From positions 60,825 to 124,824 of the forward strand of contig JAIUOR010000030.1 in NCBI GenBank assembly GCA_020161795.1: a DNA stretch of 64,000 nucleotides, read 5' to 3'. The position numbers and the translations under genes are program-made. How positions within the stretch are numbered: position 1 is the first letter of the stretch; the number at the start of each line of letters is the position of its first letter. Of the stretch, positions 32,494 to 40,250 are shown one piece after another. The DNA comes from Actinomycetota bacterium. GTDB lineage: Bacteria > Actinomycetota > Actinomycetes > Propionibacteriales > Propionibacteriaceae. Under the pieces are notes generated by a model, which was not told the DNA's origin, searched no databases, and saw only the letters and a list, made by a program, of their open reading frames with translations.

Positions 32494-34017
32494 CTACTCG
32501 GCTGCTTCCACCGCTCGGTTGGGCTTGGTCTCGGCGCCGTTGACGTAGCTGGCGATCAGCTCGTTCAGGTCGAGGCCGGTGAGCTGCTTGACCACGGCCG
32601 GCAGCTCGGTCATCACGGTGGTGGCCTTCTTGGTGAGATCGGAGGCGCCGTCGGTGGAGATGACGGTGAGCTGGTCGATCGCCGACATCGGGGCGGCGAC
32701 CTCGTGGGCGACCTGCGGCAGCACGTGGACGAGCATGTCGAGCACGGCGGCCTGGTTGTACCGGCTGTAGGCCTCGGCCTTCTTGTCCAGCACCTCGGCC
32801 TCGGCCCCACCGGTGGCCAGCGTGGCCGTGGCCCGTGCCTCGCCCTGGGCCCGTTCGACCTCGGCCTGGGCGGTACCGGTGGCGACCTTCGCGGCAGCCT
32901 CCGCCTCGCCCTCGGCGCGTAGCGCCTCGGCAGCCGCGATACGCGCGGCCTTCTGCGCATCGGCGGCCAGGATGGCGGCGGCCTTCTCGGCGGCGGCCTT
33001 GGTCTCGGTCTGGTAGCGCTTGGCGTCGGCGTCGAGCAGCGAGGCAGCCTTCTGCGCGGCGGCCAGGGTCTCGGTCTCGTAGCGCTTGGCGTCGGCCTGG
33101 CGGCGGACGGTGGCGTCCAGCTGCCGCTCGGTCAGCACCGCCTGCTGGGTGGCGACCTCCTGCTGGGCGGAGACCAGCCGCTGCTGCTGCGCGGTCTGCT
33201 CCAGCGGCCCGGCGTTGGCGGCCTCGGCTGCCGCGCGGTCGGTCTCGGCCAGGATCGCGGCCTGCTTCAGCGAGAGGTCGCGCTGGGCGACGGCGATGGC
33301 CTGCTCGGCGGCCGCCTTGGCCTGCTCGGACTGCTGCCGGGCCTCGGCTTCGGCGATGTCGGCGGTCTGCCGGATCCGTGCGGCCTCGGGGCGGCCGAGG
33401 TCGCGCAGGTAGGTGCCGCCCTCGGAGTCGGCGATGTCCTGGATCTGGAAGGTGTCGATCATCAGGCCCTGGCCGGCCAGGTCGGATTCGGCGGCCTCGG
33501 CCACCTTGTGGGCGAAGGCCGCGCGGTCGGAGATGATCTTGTCGACGTCCATCGCGCCGATGATCGAGCGGAGCGAACCGGTCAGCACCTCGCGGCAGAA
33601 CTCCTCGACGGCGCCCTGCTGGGCGTTGAACCGCTGGGCTGCGGCGCGGATGGCCTCGTCGGTGCCGCCGACCTTGACGATCGCGACGCCGTGGACGTTG
33701 AGCTTGATGCCCTTGGCGTTGTAGGCGCCGCCGACACCCACCTCGATGCGGTGCGAGGAGAGATCGATCACGCTGAGCTGCTGGATCAGCGGGATGATGA
33801 ACGCACCGCCGCCGCGGACCACCTTCTGGCCCGAGAGGTCGACCGTGGTCTGACCCGTCTCGGGATCAATGGTGCGCTTGCCGCCGCGACCGGTGATCAC
33901 GAAGGCCTCGTTCGGCTTGGCCACGCGGTACCGCGAGGCGATCAGCCAGATCACCAGGAGCGCGACGACCAGGATGCCGATGATTCCTACGACGGGACTG
34001 CCGAGCAGGTCGAGCAA
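32494..34017 (-). CDS. Flotillin/SPFH-domain membrane protein
   Basis: The 507-residue protein has one N-terminal membrane segment (about 8-27), an SPFH/Band 7 domain (about 30-230, with VVRGGGAFIIPLIQQLSVIDLSS-like core) and a long Ala/Glu-rich coiled coil (about 230-430) before a C-terminal tail. This layout is that of flotillins, which scaffold membrane microdomains. It lies 12 bases downstream of an NfeD-like gene, the usual partner. ATG 34017. It faces the cytoplasm; its partners in this organism are unknown. Confidence 0.88.
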   Translation of the reverse strand: MLDLLGSPVVGIIGILVVALLVIWLIASRYRVAKPNEAFVITGRGGKRTIDPETGQTTVDLSGQKVVRGGGAFIIPLIQQLSVIDLSSHRIEVGVGGAYNAKGIKLNVHGVAIVKVGGTDEAIRAAAQRFNAQQGAVEEFCREVLTGSLRSIIGAMDVDKIISDRAAFAHKVAEAAESDLAGQGLMIDTFQIQDIADSEGGTYLRDLGRPEAARIRQTADIAEAEARQQSEQAKAAAEQAIAVAQRDLSLKQAAILAETDRAAAEAANAGPLEQTAQQQRLVSAQQEVATQQAVLTERQLDATVRRQADAKRYETETLAAAQKAASLLDADAKRYQTETKAAAEKAAAILAADAQKAARIAAAEALRAEGEAEAAAKVATGTAQAEVERAQGEARATATLATGGAEAEVLDKKAEAYSRYNQAAVLDMLVHVLPQVAHEVAAPMSAIDQLTVISTDGASDLTKKATTVMTELPAVVKQLTGLDLNELIASYVNGAETKPNRAVEAAE

Positions 34018-34029
34018 GATACTGCCTTT

Positions 34030-34515
34030 CTATCGGAGGTGGACTACGCGAACACAGGTGGGGGAGACGACCCCGACGACGTTGACCTGGCCGGCGGAGG
34101 GGATCTCCTCGTCGGCCACGGCGTTGAACCGGTGGCGCTCGCCGCCGTACCGGATGTCGACCTCGCCGGTGCAGCCGTCGGGGATCGGGGTGATGACGGT
34201 GCCGGTGGCGCCGATCAGCGAGTTGATCGACGAATCGGCTCCGCCGGCGGAGAAGTTGCGGAGCCGGTAGATCAGCCAGGTGACCCCCACCAGGACGCCG
34301 AGCCCAGCGGCGCCACCGACGACCAGCGCGATCGTCAGCGGGCTGCCGATGCCTTCGAGGATGCCGGCGGTGAAGCCGAACATCGCGACCCCGGCTGCTA
34401 TGCCGGTGAGCGAGAACCAGTCGGTGTCGGGTATGAAATCGAGGGCTCCGTCGGCGAGAAGAGCGATCGCACCCACCACGACGGCGATGATGCCGATCAG
34501 GAACAGGGTGCTCAT
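34030..34515 (-). CDS. NfeD-like membrane protein
   Basis: The 161-residue protein has three to four membrane segments in the first 85 residues followed by an OB-fold-like beta domain (LIGATGTVITPIPDGCTGEVDI then RHRFNAVADEEIPSAG). This is the NfeD1b type that sits beside flotillin genes and is thought to work with them in membrane organisation. ATG 34515 is used; the frame is open further upstream but that stretch contains the promoter. It is the first gene of a two-gene operon with flotillin. Confidence 0.82.
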   Translation of the reverse strand: MSTLFLIGIIAVVVGAIALLADGALDFIPDTDWFSLTGIAAGVAMFGFTAGILEGIGSPLTIALVVGGAAGLGVLVGVTWLIYRLRNFSAGGADSSINSLIGATGTVITPIPDGCTGEVDIRYGGERHRFNAVADEEIPSAGQVNVVGVVSPTCVRVVHLR

Positions 34516-34543
34516 GGCGCTCGTTTCGTTGGAGTTTGACCCC

Positions 34544-34549
34544 ACCCTA
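34544..34549 (-). promoter_or_regulatory. -10 box of the nfeD-flotillin operon
   Basis: TAGGGT on the minus strand, 28 bases before the NfeD start; it shares the box sequence with five other promoters in this window. Confidence 0.45.
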
Positions 34550-34627
34550 CCGGGCCGGAGGAACGCGCTCGCTCGAAGGCCCAGCGCGCTCTCGACTTCC
34601 GTCACTCCCGCGGAGTGCGGCCAGATC

Positions 34628-35419
34628 TCAATCGAGCGCCAGGCGGCCGATGACCTCGTCGTGGAGCAGGCCGTTGGTGGCGATCGCGCCGGGGCCGTGC
34701 GGGCCGTTCTGCCCGTCCAGGTTGGTGAAGCGACCACCCGCCTCGGCGACCACGATCGAGGGGGCTGCCATGTCGTAGAGCGCGAGTTCCGGCTCGGCTG
34801 CCAGATCGACGGCTCCCTCGGCCAGCAGCATGTAGCTCCAGAAGTCGCCGTAGGCGCGGGTGCGCCAGCAATCCCGCATCAGGTCGACGAACTGCTGGCC
34901 GCGGCCGGATTCCACCCAGCCGCTGATCGAGGAGTACGACAGCGAGGCGTCGTCGATGGTCGACACCGCCGAGACCCGGCAGGGGCTGGCCTGCAGCAGC
35001 GAGCGTCCCGTGAAGGCACCGCCGCCCCGCAGCGCCCACCAGCGGCGTCCGAGAGCGGGCGCGGAGACCACACCGGCGAGCACGTCGTCGCCGTCCATCA
35101 GCGCGATCAGGGTGGCCCACACCGGGACGCCGCGGACGAAGTTCCTGGTGCCGTCGATCGGGTCGATCACCCAGCGGCGCGGCCCCCACCCAGAATCCTG
35201 CCGTTCCTCGCCGTGGACGGCGTCGCGTGGCCGGGTGCGGCCCAGCATCGAGCGGATCGCGTCCTCCACGGCGGTGTCGGCATCGGTGACCTCGGTGAGG
35301 TCCGGCTTGCTGGTCACCACCAGGTCACTCGCCTTGAAGCGGCTGGTGGTGATCGAATCGGCGGTGTCGGCCAGCACGTGGGCCAGGCGCAGATCGTCCA
35401 CCAGGGATTGGTCAGGCAT
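34628..35419 (-). CDS. hisN: HisN-type histidinol-phosphatase (inositol monophosphatase family)
   Basis: The 263-residue protein belongs to the Mg-dependent inositol monophosphatase fold. It has [10 protein letters not shown], a GEE motif, [15 protein letters not shown] and [17 protein letters not shown], the full metal-site set. Actinobacteria use this family as histidinol-phosphatase HisN; an inositol-phosphatase role is the alternative. ATG 35419 lies 18 bases after the rsgA stop, so the gene is last in doxX-aroA-rsgA-hisN. Confidence 0.85.
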   Translation of the reverse strand: MPDQSLVDDLRLAHVLADTADSITTSRFKASDLVVTSKPDLTEVTDADTAVEDAIRSMLGRTRPRDAVHGEERQDSGWGPRRWVIDPIDGTRNFVRGVPVWATLIALMDGDDVLAGVVSAPALGRRWWALRGGGAFTGRSLLQASPCRVSAVSTIDDASLSYSSISGWVESGRGQQFVDLMRDCWRTRAYGDFWSYMLLAEGAVDLAAEPELALYDMAAPSIVVAEAGGRFTNLDGQNGPHGPGAIATNGLLHDEVIGRLALD

Positions 35420-35437
35420 GAGGCTCAACCTATTGCC

Positions 35438-36442
35438 TCAGTAGCCCAGCGTGGTCCAGGCGCGCTCCATGCGCCGGAAGGATTCCAGCCGGTCGGCGGC
35501 CAGCCGGCCCTCGGCGACCGCCTCGTCCAGCGCGCAGTCGACCGAGCCCGTCTCGTGGCTGCAGCCGCGCGGGCATCCGGCGGTGATCTCGGCCAGATCC
35601 GGGAAGGCGGCGACGATCGAGTCGTGGGTCACGTGGCTGAGCCCGAAGGAGCGGACGCCGGGGGTATCGATCACCCACCCCCCGGGCGGCGGCAGTTCCA
35701 GCAGGATGGCGCTGGTGGAGGTGTGCCGGCCGCGTCCGGTGACGTCGTTGACCTCGCCGGTCGCCCGGCCAATGCCCGGGATCAACGCGTTGACCAGGGT
35801 CGACTTGCCCACCCCGGAATGGCCCAGCAGCACGCTGGTGTGCCCGGCCAGGGCCTCCCGGACGCCGCTCAGGTCGCTGCCGGGCTCGACCACCTCGATC
35901 CGCAGCCCGAGCGGGGCGTAGACCTCGACCAGGTCGTCGGGTTCGGCCAGGTCGGCCTTGGTGAGCACCAGCAGTGGCTCCAGCCCGGCGTCGTAGGCGG
36001 CCACCAGGATCCGGTCGATCATCCCAGGACGCGGCGGCGGGTCGGCCAGCGCGGCGACGATCGCCAGCTGGTCGGCGTTGGCCACGATCGGCCGCTCGTA
36101 GGGATCGTCGTCGTCCGCCGTGCGGCGCAGTACGGTGCGGCGCTCGGTGACCTCGACGATCCGGGCCAGGCTGCCCTCGGTTCCGGAGGTGTCGCCGACG
36201 AGCCGGACGTGGTCGCCCACGATGGCCGCCTTGCGGCCCAGGCCGCGGGCCTTGGTGGCAGTCACCTGCGTGCCGTCGTCGAGCCGGCAGCGATAGCGCC
36301 CGCGGTCGACGGTGACCACCTGGGCAGGCACCGCGTCGTCGTAGCTGGGGCGGTCCTTGGTGCGCGGCCGGGTGCGCCGGGCGGGCCGATCGAAGCCGGC
36401 GTTCGGATCGTCGGTGATCGCCTCGCGATAGCGCCTGCTCAT
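35438..36442 (-). CDS. rsgA: RsgA, ribosome small-subunit-dependent GTPase
   Basis: The 334-residue protein is a circularly permuted GTPase that helps mature the 30S subunit. Motif order is G4 (LTKADL), then G1 (GHSGVGKST), then G3 (DTPGVRSFG), as expected for the permutation. An N-terminal OB domain (VVTVDRGRYRCRLDDG) and a C-terminal zinc site (CPRGCSHETGSVDC) are present. ATG 36442 overlaps the aroA stop by four bases (ATGA), so the two are coupled. The aroA-rsgA pair is also adjacent in mycobacteria. Confidence 0.94.
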   Translation of the reverse strand: MSRRYREAITDDPNAGFDRPARRTRPRTKDRPSYDDAVPAQVVTVDRGRYRCRLDDGTQVTATKARGLGRKAAIVGDHVRLVGDTSGTEGSLARIVEVTERRTVLRRTADDDDPYERPIVANADQLAIVAALADPPPRPGMIDRILVAAYDAGLEPLLVLTKADLAEPDDLVEVYAPLGLRIEVVEPGSDLSGVREALAGHTSVLLGHSGVGKSTLVNALIPGIGRATGEVNDVTGRGRHTSTSAILLELPPPGGWVIDTPGVRSFGLSHVTHDSIVAAFPDLAEITAGCPRGCSHETGSVDCALDEAVAEGRLAADRLESFRRMERAWTTLGY

Positions 36443-37713
36443 CGGCCCACCAGCGCTGCCCACAGGCCGGGGAAGTCGGGCAGGGTCTTGCTGGTGCAGC
36501 CGACATCGTCCAGTTCGACGTCCGGCACCACCAGGCCGAGCAGCGCGCCGGCGTGCGCCAGCCGGTGGTCGGCGTAGGTGTGGAAGACCCCGCCGCGCAG
36601 CGGTGCCGGCTCGATGCGCAATCCGTCCTCGGTCTGCTGGACCTGGCCGCCCAGCCCGCGGATTCCGCGCTCCAGCGCGGCGAGGCGATCGGTCTCGTGA
36701 TGCCGGATGTGCGCCACCCCGCGGATCGTCGTGGGCTCCTCGGCCAGCGCGGCCAGGGCGGCCGCCACCGGGGTGAACTCACTGATGGCGTGCAGATCGA
36801 GATCGGCTCCGCGGAGGCGATCCGGCCCCTGCACGACGAGCTTCCGGGATGCTCCCGCGCCGGTGTAGGCGAGCCGGGCGCCGAAGGCGGCCAGCGCGTC
36901 AGCCAGGGCGTCCGCACCCTGCAGGGAGTGCTCGGGCCAGGCGGTGACGAGCCGGCCGCCGGTCACCACCGCGGCGGCGAGCAGGCTGGCGGCATTGGTC
37001 AGGTCGGGTTCGACATCGGCGTCCATCGGTGCGATCGGACCGGGATGGACCTGCCAGGTCGCCGGGCCCGGCCGATCGATGCGCACCCCGCGTTCGGCCA
37101 GCATGCGGGCGGTCATCTCGATGTGCGGCAGTGAGGGGAGCGTGCTGCCGGTATGGCGGACGATGAGGCCCTCCGGCAGCCGGGCCCCGACCAGCAGGAG
37201 GCCGGAGACGAACTGGCTCGACCCGGAGGCGTCCACGTCCACCGCGCCGCCCCGGACGGCCGGGCCGCCGGCGACCTCGAAGGGAACCCGGTAGGGCCGG
37301 CTTACCTCGGCGCCCAGGTCGGCCAGGGCGCCCAGCAGGGGAGCGACCGGACGATCGGCCATCGCCGGATCGCCCACGAACCGGGTGGTCTCCGAAGCCA
37401 GCGCCGCGATCGGCGGGAGGAAGCGCATCACGGTGCCGGCCAGCCCGACGTCGATCACGGCCCCGCCCCGGAAGGCCGCCGGCGGTGACACCCGCACGGC
37501 GTCGTCGTCGAGGTCGGTGAAGCGCACCCCGAGCCGGGACAGGCCGGCCCGCATCAGGTCGGTGTCCCGCGCGCGCAGCACACCGCACAGGGTGGAGGCG
37601 CCGTCCGCCAGCGCAGCCAGAAGGTAGCCGCGCGCGGTGGTCGACTTCGAACCCGGGACGACGAGGTCTCCGGTCACCGGCGAAGACGCCCGCGGCGCCT
37701 TCCACGCTGTCAA
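36439..37713 (-). CDS. aroA: 3-phosphoshikimate 1-carboxyvinyltransferase (EPSP synthase)
   Basis: AroA joins shikimate-3-phosphate and phosphoenolpyruvate in the shikimate pathway. The 424-residue protein has PGSKSTTARG (substrate-binding Lys), GLAGTVMRFLPP, DASGSSQFVSGLLL and TYADHRLAHAGALL. The start is TTG at 37713, which overlaps the upstream DoxX-type gene's stop as TTGA; no better start is seen nearby. It is coupled to rsgA downstream. Confidence 0.94.
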   Translation of the reverse strand: MTAWKAPRASSPVTGDLVVPGSKSTTARGYLLAALADGASTLCGVLRARDTDLMRAGLSRLGVRFTDLDDDAVRVSPPAAFRGGAVIDVGLAGTVMRFLPPIAALASETTRFVGDPAMADRPVAPLLGALADLGAEVSRPYRVPFEVAGGPAVRGGAVDVDASGSSQFVSGLLLVGARLPEGLIVRHTGSTLPSLPHIEMTARMLAERGVRIDRPGPATWQVHPGPIAPMDADVEPDLTNAASLLAAAVVTGGRLVTAWPEHSLQGADALADALAAFGARLAYTGAGASRKLVVQGPDRLRGADLDLHAISEFTPVAAALAALAEEPTTIRGVAHIRHHETDRLAALERGIRGLGGQVQQTEDGLRIEPAPLRGGVFHTYADHRLAHAGALLGLVVPDVELDDVGCTSKTLPDFPGLWAALVGR

Positions 37714-38288
37714 GAAATCACGCTCGCAATCTCCTTGGTGGCCTTGCCGGCGGTCTTCTTCGCGGCCTTGGCCAGCTGGCGTGCCTTCTTCTCGGCGAGC
37801 AGCTTGGCGCGGGAGGACTCGCGGGCGAAGATCTCCTTCTGGGCGCGGGCCTTCCAGGCCAGGTTGGGCCGGCCCTCGGTGTCCATCGCGGCCAGCGCCA
37901 CGCCGCCCAGGATCGCGACATTCTTGCTGAGCAGCGCGTAGCGGGATTCCCGCTCGCCGCCCTTGGCCGCCAGCGGATTGGACGCGACCACGTGCGGCAG
38001 CATGGTGGCGGCCAGCACCCCGGCTCCGACGCGCCGTCCGATGCCGGTGGCCAGGCTCAGCCCGCCGATGAGCTGGGCGATGCCGGTGGCCTTGACCAGC
38101 GCGGTGGTGTCCTGCGGCAGGTAGACCGCCGCCTGTTTGGGGAGGGTCCTGTTCGCCAGCGGCAGCAGGGTCTCGGCGACCGGCTCGGCCGCTTCCGCGA
38201 ACTCCTCAGGGTGCCGCATGGCCTTGTAGCCGTTCACGATGAAGTAGCTGGCCAGCATGGTCCGGGCCACGGCGCGCAGAATGGTCAT
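37710..38288 (-). CDS. DoxX family membrane protein
   Basis: The 192-residue protein is a DoxX-type membrane protein with about four membrane segments in residues 1-140 (RTMLASYFIVNGYKAMRHPEE, IAQLIGGLSLATGIG) and a basic, lysine- and alanine-rich C-terminal tail. Mycobacterial DoxX has been linked to redox homeostasis; the role here is not known. A TAGGAA box six bases before ATG 38288 suggests a leaderless mRNA. It heads the operon doxX-aroA-rsgA-hisN and is divergent from the SRAP gene. Confidence 0.85.
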   Translation of the reverse strand: MTILRAVARTMLASYFIVNGYKAMRHPEEFAEAAEPVAETLLPLANRTLPKQAAVYLPQDTTALVKATGIAQLIGGLSLATGIGRRVGAGVLAATMLPHVVASNPLAAKGGERESRYALLSKNVAILGGVALAAMDTEGRPNLAWKARAQKEIFARESSRAKLLAEKKARQLAKAAKKTAGKATKEIASVIS

Positions 38289-38359
38289 GCCTCATTCCTA
38301 GCGCTCCGGCGGCGTGCTGCCAAGCCGATTCCACCGATCCGGGGCGGGCAATCGCCGAT

Positions 38360-38365
38360 TAGGGT
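38360..38365 (+). promoter_or_regulatory. -10 box of the SRAP gene, leaderless
   Basis: TAGGGT, seven bases, then ATG at 38373. Confidence 0.5.
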
Positions 38366-38372
38366 GGTGCGC

Positions 38373-39065
38373 ATGTGCGGACGGTACGCGTCCTCGGCCA
38401 GCCAGGAGCTGCTGGAGGATATCTACGACATCGAGGAGACGGTGGCGATGCCGCCGCAGTCCTGGAACGTGGCTCCGACCGATCAGGTGCCGGCCATCGT
38501 CGAGCGGGCGGAGGGGGACGAACTACGCCGGAAGCTGGTCGCGCTCACCTGGGGGCTGGTCCCGTCCTGGTCGTCCGACGCGCGAGGGGGTGCGCGGATG
38601 ATCAACGCCCGGGTGGAGACGGTCGCCACCAAACCCGCCTTCCGCAAGGCCTTTGCCGCGCGCCGTTGCCTGTTGCCGGCCGACGGCTACTACGAGTGGA
38701 CCGATACCGGTGAGGTCCAGCGCGGTAAGCCGGTGAAGCAGCCGTACTTCATCCACCCCGCCGACGCCGGGTTGCTGGCGATGGCCGGGATCTACGAGTT
38801 CTGGAAGGCCCCGGACGGCACCTGGCTGACCACCTGCAGCATCATCACCACGACCGCCGTCGACGCGCTGGGGCACCTGCACGACCGGATGCCGATGGTG
38901 GTGGCGCCGCCGTCCTGGGACGACTGGCTCGATCCCGGCTTCACCGGGGATCCGCATGCCTTGCTGCACGATCCGGCACTGGAGCTCTCCGTTCACCCGG
39001 TGTCCCGCGCGGTCGGCAATGTGGCCAACAACTCACCCGACCTGGTGGTGCCGGTGGGGGAATAG
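38373..39065 (+). CDS. SRAP-domain DNA-protein crosslinking protein (YedK/HMCES-like)
   Basis: The 230-residue protein is a SRAP protein that shields abasic sites in single-stranded DNA by a covalent link through Cys2. MCGRY at the N-terminus, NVAPT (Asn32), DGYYEW with its Glu, and HDRMP with its His give the full active site. ATG 38373 is fixed by the need for Cys2 and by a -10 box seven bases upstream. The mycobacterial homologue (Rv3226c) is next to aroA in the same way. A SigH-type promoter for the next gene overlaps its stop codon. Confidence 0.93.
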   Translation: MCGRYASSASQELLEDIYDIEETVAMPPQSWNVAPTDQVPAIVERAEGDELRRKLVALTWGLVPSWSSDARGGARMINARVETVATKPAFRKAFAARRCLLPADGYYEWTDTGEVQRGKPVKQPYFIHPADAGLLAMAGIYEFWKAPDGTWLTTCSIITTTAVDALGHLHDRMPMVVAPPSWDDWLDPGFTGDPHALLHDPALELSVHPVSRAVGNVANNSPDLVVPVGE

Positions 39066-39085
39066 CGCAGGCCGCCGTCGCCGTT
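39058..39085 (+). promoter_or_regulatory. SigH/SigR-type promoter of sigH-rsrA
   Basis: GGGAATA at 39058-39064, a 17-base spacer and CGTT at 39082-39085, matching the SigH/SigR consensus GGGAAYA-N16-17-CGTT. The -35 element overlaps the SRAP stop codon. It indicates that SigH drives its own gene. Confidence 0.75.
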
Positions 39086-39104
39086 GAGACCACGTGATCT
39101 CAAC
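39083..39104. promoter_or_regulatory. 22-bp near-perfect palindrome overlapping the sigH -10
   Basis: GTTGAGA at 39083-39089 mirrors TCTCAAC at 39098-39104 around a CACGTG core (39091-39096); ten of eleven pairs match. It starts inside the -10 element of the SigH-type promoter, so a bound factor would block that promoter. Confidence 0.55.
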
Positions 39105-39150
39105 CATGGCGCCCCCGGTGGGCCAGTCGCTGGTCGAGGAGCTACCCTCG

Positions 39151-39768
39151 ATGCTGATGACCCTGCCGACCCTGCCTGACGAGACCACCGAAACCGACGC
39201 CGAGCGTGCGCTGCGGTTCGAGAACGACGCCCTGCCCTACCTCGACCAGCTCTACGGCGCCGCGCTGCGGATGACCCGCAACCCCGCCGACGCCGAGGAT
39301 CTGGTGCAGGAGACCTTCGCGAAGGCCTTCGCCGCCTTCCACCAGTTCACCCCGGGTACCAACCTCAAGGCGTGGCTGTACCGCATTCTGACCAACACCT
39401 TCATCAACACCTATCGCAAGAAGCAGCGGCAGCCGGCCGAATCCGGCGGTGACTCGATCGAGGACTGGCAGCTGGCGCGAGCCGAGGCGCACACCTCGAC
39501 CGGCCTGCGATCGGCGGAGATGGAGGCGCTGGACCGGATGCCGGATTCGGCGGTGACCGAGGCCATGCAGGAGCTGGCCCCCGACTTCCGGCTGGCGGTC
39601 TACCTGGCCGACGTCGAGGGATTCTCCTACAAGGAGATCGCCGAGATCATGGGAACCCCGATCGGCACCGTGATGTCGCGCCTCAACCGCGGACGCAACC
39701 AGTTGCGCCGCCTGCTCGCCGACTATGCGGTCGAGCACGGCCTGATCCCGGGAGAAGACGATGAGTGA
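39151..39768 (+). CDS. sigH: SigH/SigR-type ECF sigma factor (thiol/oxidative stress)
   Basis: The 205-residue group 4 sigma factor has region 2 ([20 protein letters not shown], then [20 protein letters not shown]) and region 4 ([25 protein letters not shown]). It matches actinobacterial SigH/SigR, which controls thioredoxin, mycothiol and proteolysis genes in disulfide stress. ATG 39151 has GAGGAG ten bases upstream; ATG 39157 is an alternative. It overlaps rsrA by eight bases and carries its own type of promoter upstream. Confidence 0.92.
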   Translation: MLMTLPTLPDETTETDAERALRFENDALPYLDQLYGAALRMTRNPADAEDLVQETFAKAFAAFHQFTPGTNLKAWLYRILTNTFINTYRKKQRQPAESGGDSIEDWQLARAEAHTSTGLRSAEMEALDRMPDSAVTEAMQELAPDFRLAVYLADVEGFSYKEIAEIMGTPIGTVMSRLNRGRNQLRRLLADYAVEHGLIPGEDDE

Positions 39769-40024
39769 GCCGGCGACCAGCGCGGCCTGCGAGCACATCC
39801 TGGAGCAGCTCTACCAGTTCCACGACCATGAGCTCACCGAGGCCGAGGCGACCGAGATCCGCGAGCACCTGATGGCCTGCGAGCCCTGCCTGGATCGCTA
39901 CGACGTCGAACAGGCGCTGCGGCTGCTGATCCGGCGCTGCTGCGCCGCCCAGGCGGCGCCGGAGACCCTGCGGATGCGGATCCGCACCACGGTCACCCGC
40001 ACGGTGATCGTCACCGAGGGCTGA
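39761..40024 (+). CDS. rsrA: RsrA/RshA-type redox-sensing zinc anti-sigma factor
   Basis: The 87-residue protein is the ZAS anti-sigma factor of the adjacent sigma gene. It has Cys10, His36, Cys40, Cys43 and a Cys60-Cys61 pair, exactly one position offset from the Cys11, His37, Cys41, Cys44, Cys61, Cys62 set I recall for Streptomyces RsrA. Disulfide formation releases zinc and frees the sigma factor. ATG 39761 overlaps the sigma gene and has GGGAGAAG upstream, so the pair is made in fixed ratio. Confidence 0.92.
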   Translation: MSEPATSAACEHILEQLYQFHDHELTEAEATEIREHLMACEPCLDRYDVEQALRLLIRRCCAAQAAPETLRMRIRTTVTRTVIVTEG

Positions 40025-40030
40025 ATTGCC

Positions 40031-40056
40031 AGACCCCGCCGGGATCGGCGGGGTCT
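40031..40056. terminator. Convergent terminator between rsrA and bL37
   Basis: A 10-bp perfect inverted repeat (AGACCCCGCC at 40031-40040, its complement at 40047-40056) with a six-base loop. It lies between two convergent stops and can serve both strands. Confidence 0.75.
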
Positions 40057-40065
40057 GCTGGTTCC

Positions 40066-40140
40066 TCAGGCGTTGGGGCGCTTACCGTGGTTCGCGCTGC
40101 TCTTCCTGCGGGAACGGCGCTTGCGGCCACCCTTACCCAT
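40066..40140 (-). CDS. Ribosomal protein bL37 (24 residues)
   Basis: A 24-codon gene found on the minus strand from ATG 40140: a very basic peptide beginning MGKGGRKRRSRRKSSANHGK. It matches the tiny actinobacterial large-subunit protein bL37, which sits near the subunit interface. A GAGGAG site precedes the start by six bases. In other actinobacteria it also lies between the sigH-rsrA pair and pdtaS/whiB1, which supports the call. It is too short to be found by ordinary length limits. Confidence 0.88.
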   Translation of the reverse strand: MGKGGRKRRSRRKSSANHGKRPNA

Positions 40141-40238
40141 CTGTGTCTCCTCACTCAGCTCGCGCGGTTGCGCGCGGCGGCCCATTCTGTCATCCGCCTG
40201 GGACCGCGCTCAACTCGTCCCGGGCTGACGAATCACTC

Positions 40239-40244
40239 TAGGGT
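40239..40244 (+). promoter_or_regulatory. -10 box of pdtaS, leaderless
   Basis: TAGGGT, six bases, then ATG at 40251. Confidence 0.5.
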
Positions 40245-40250
40245 GGGGCC

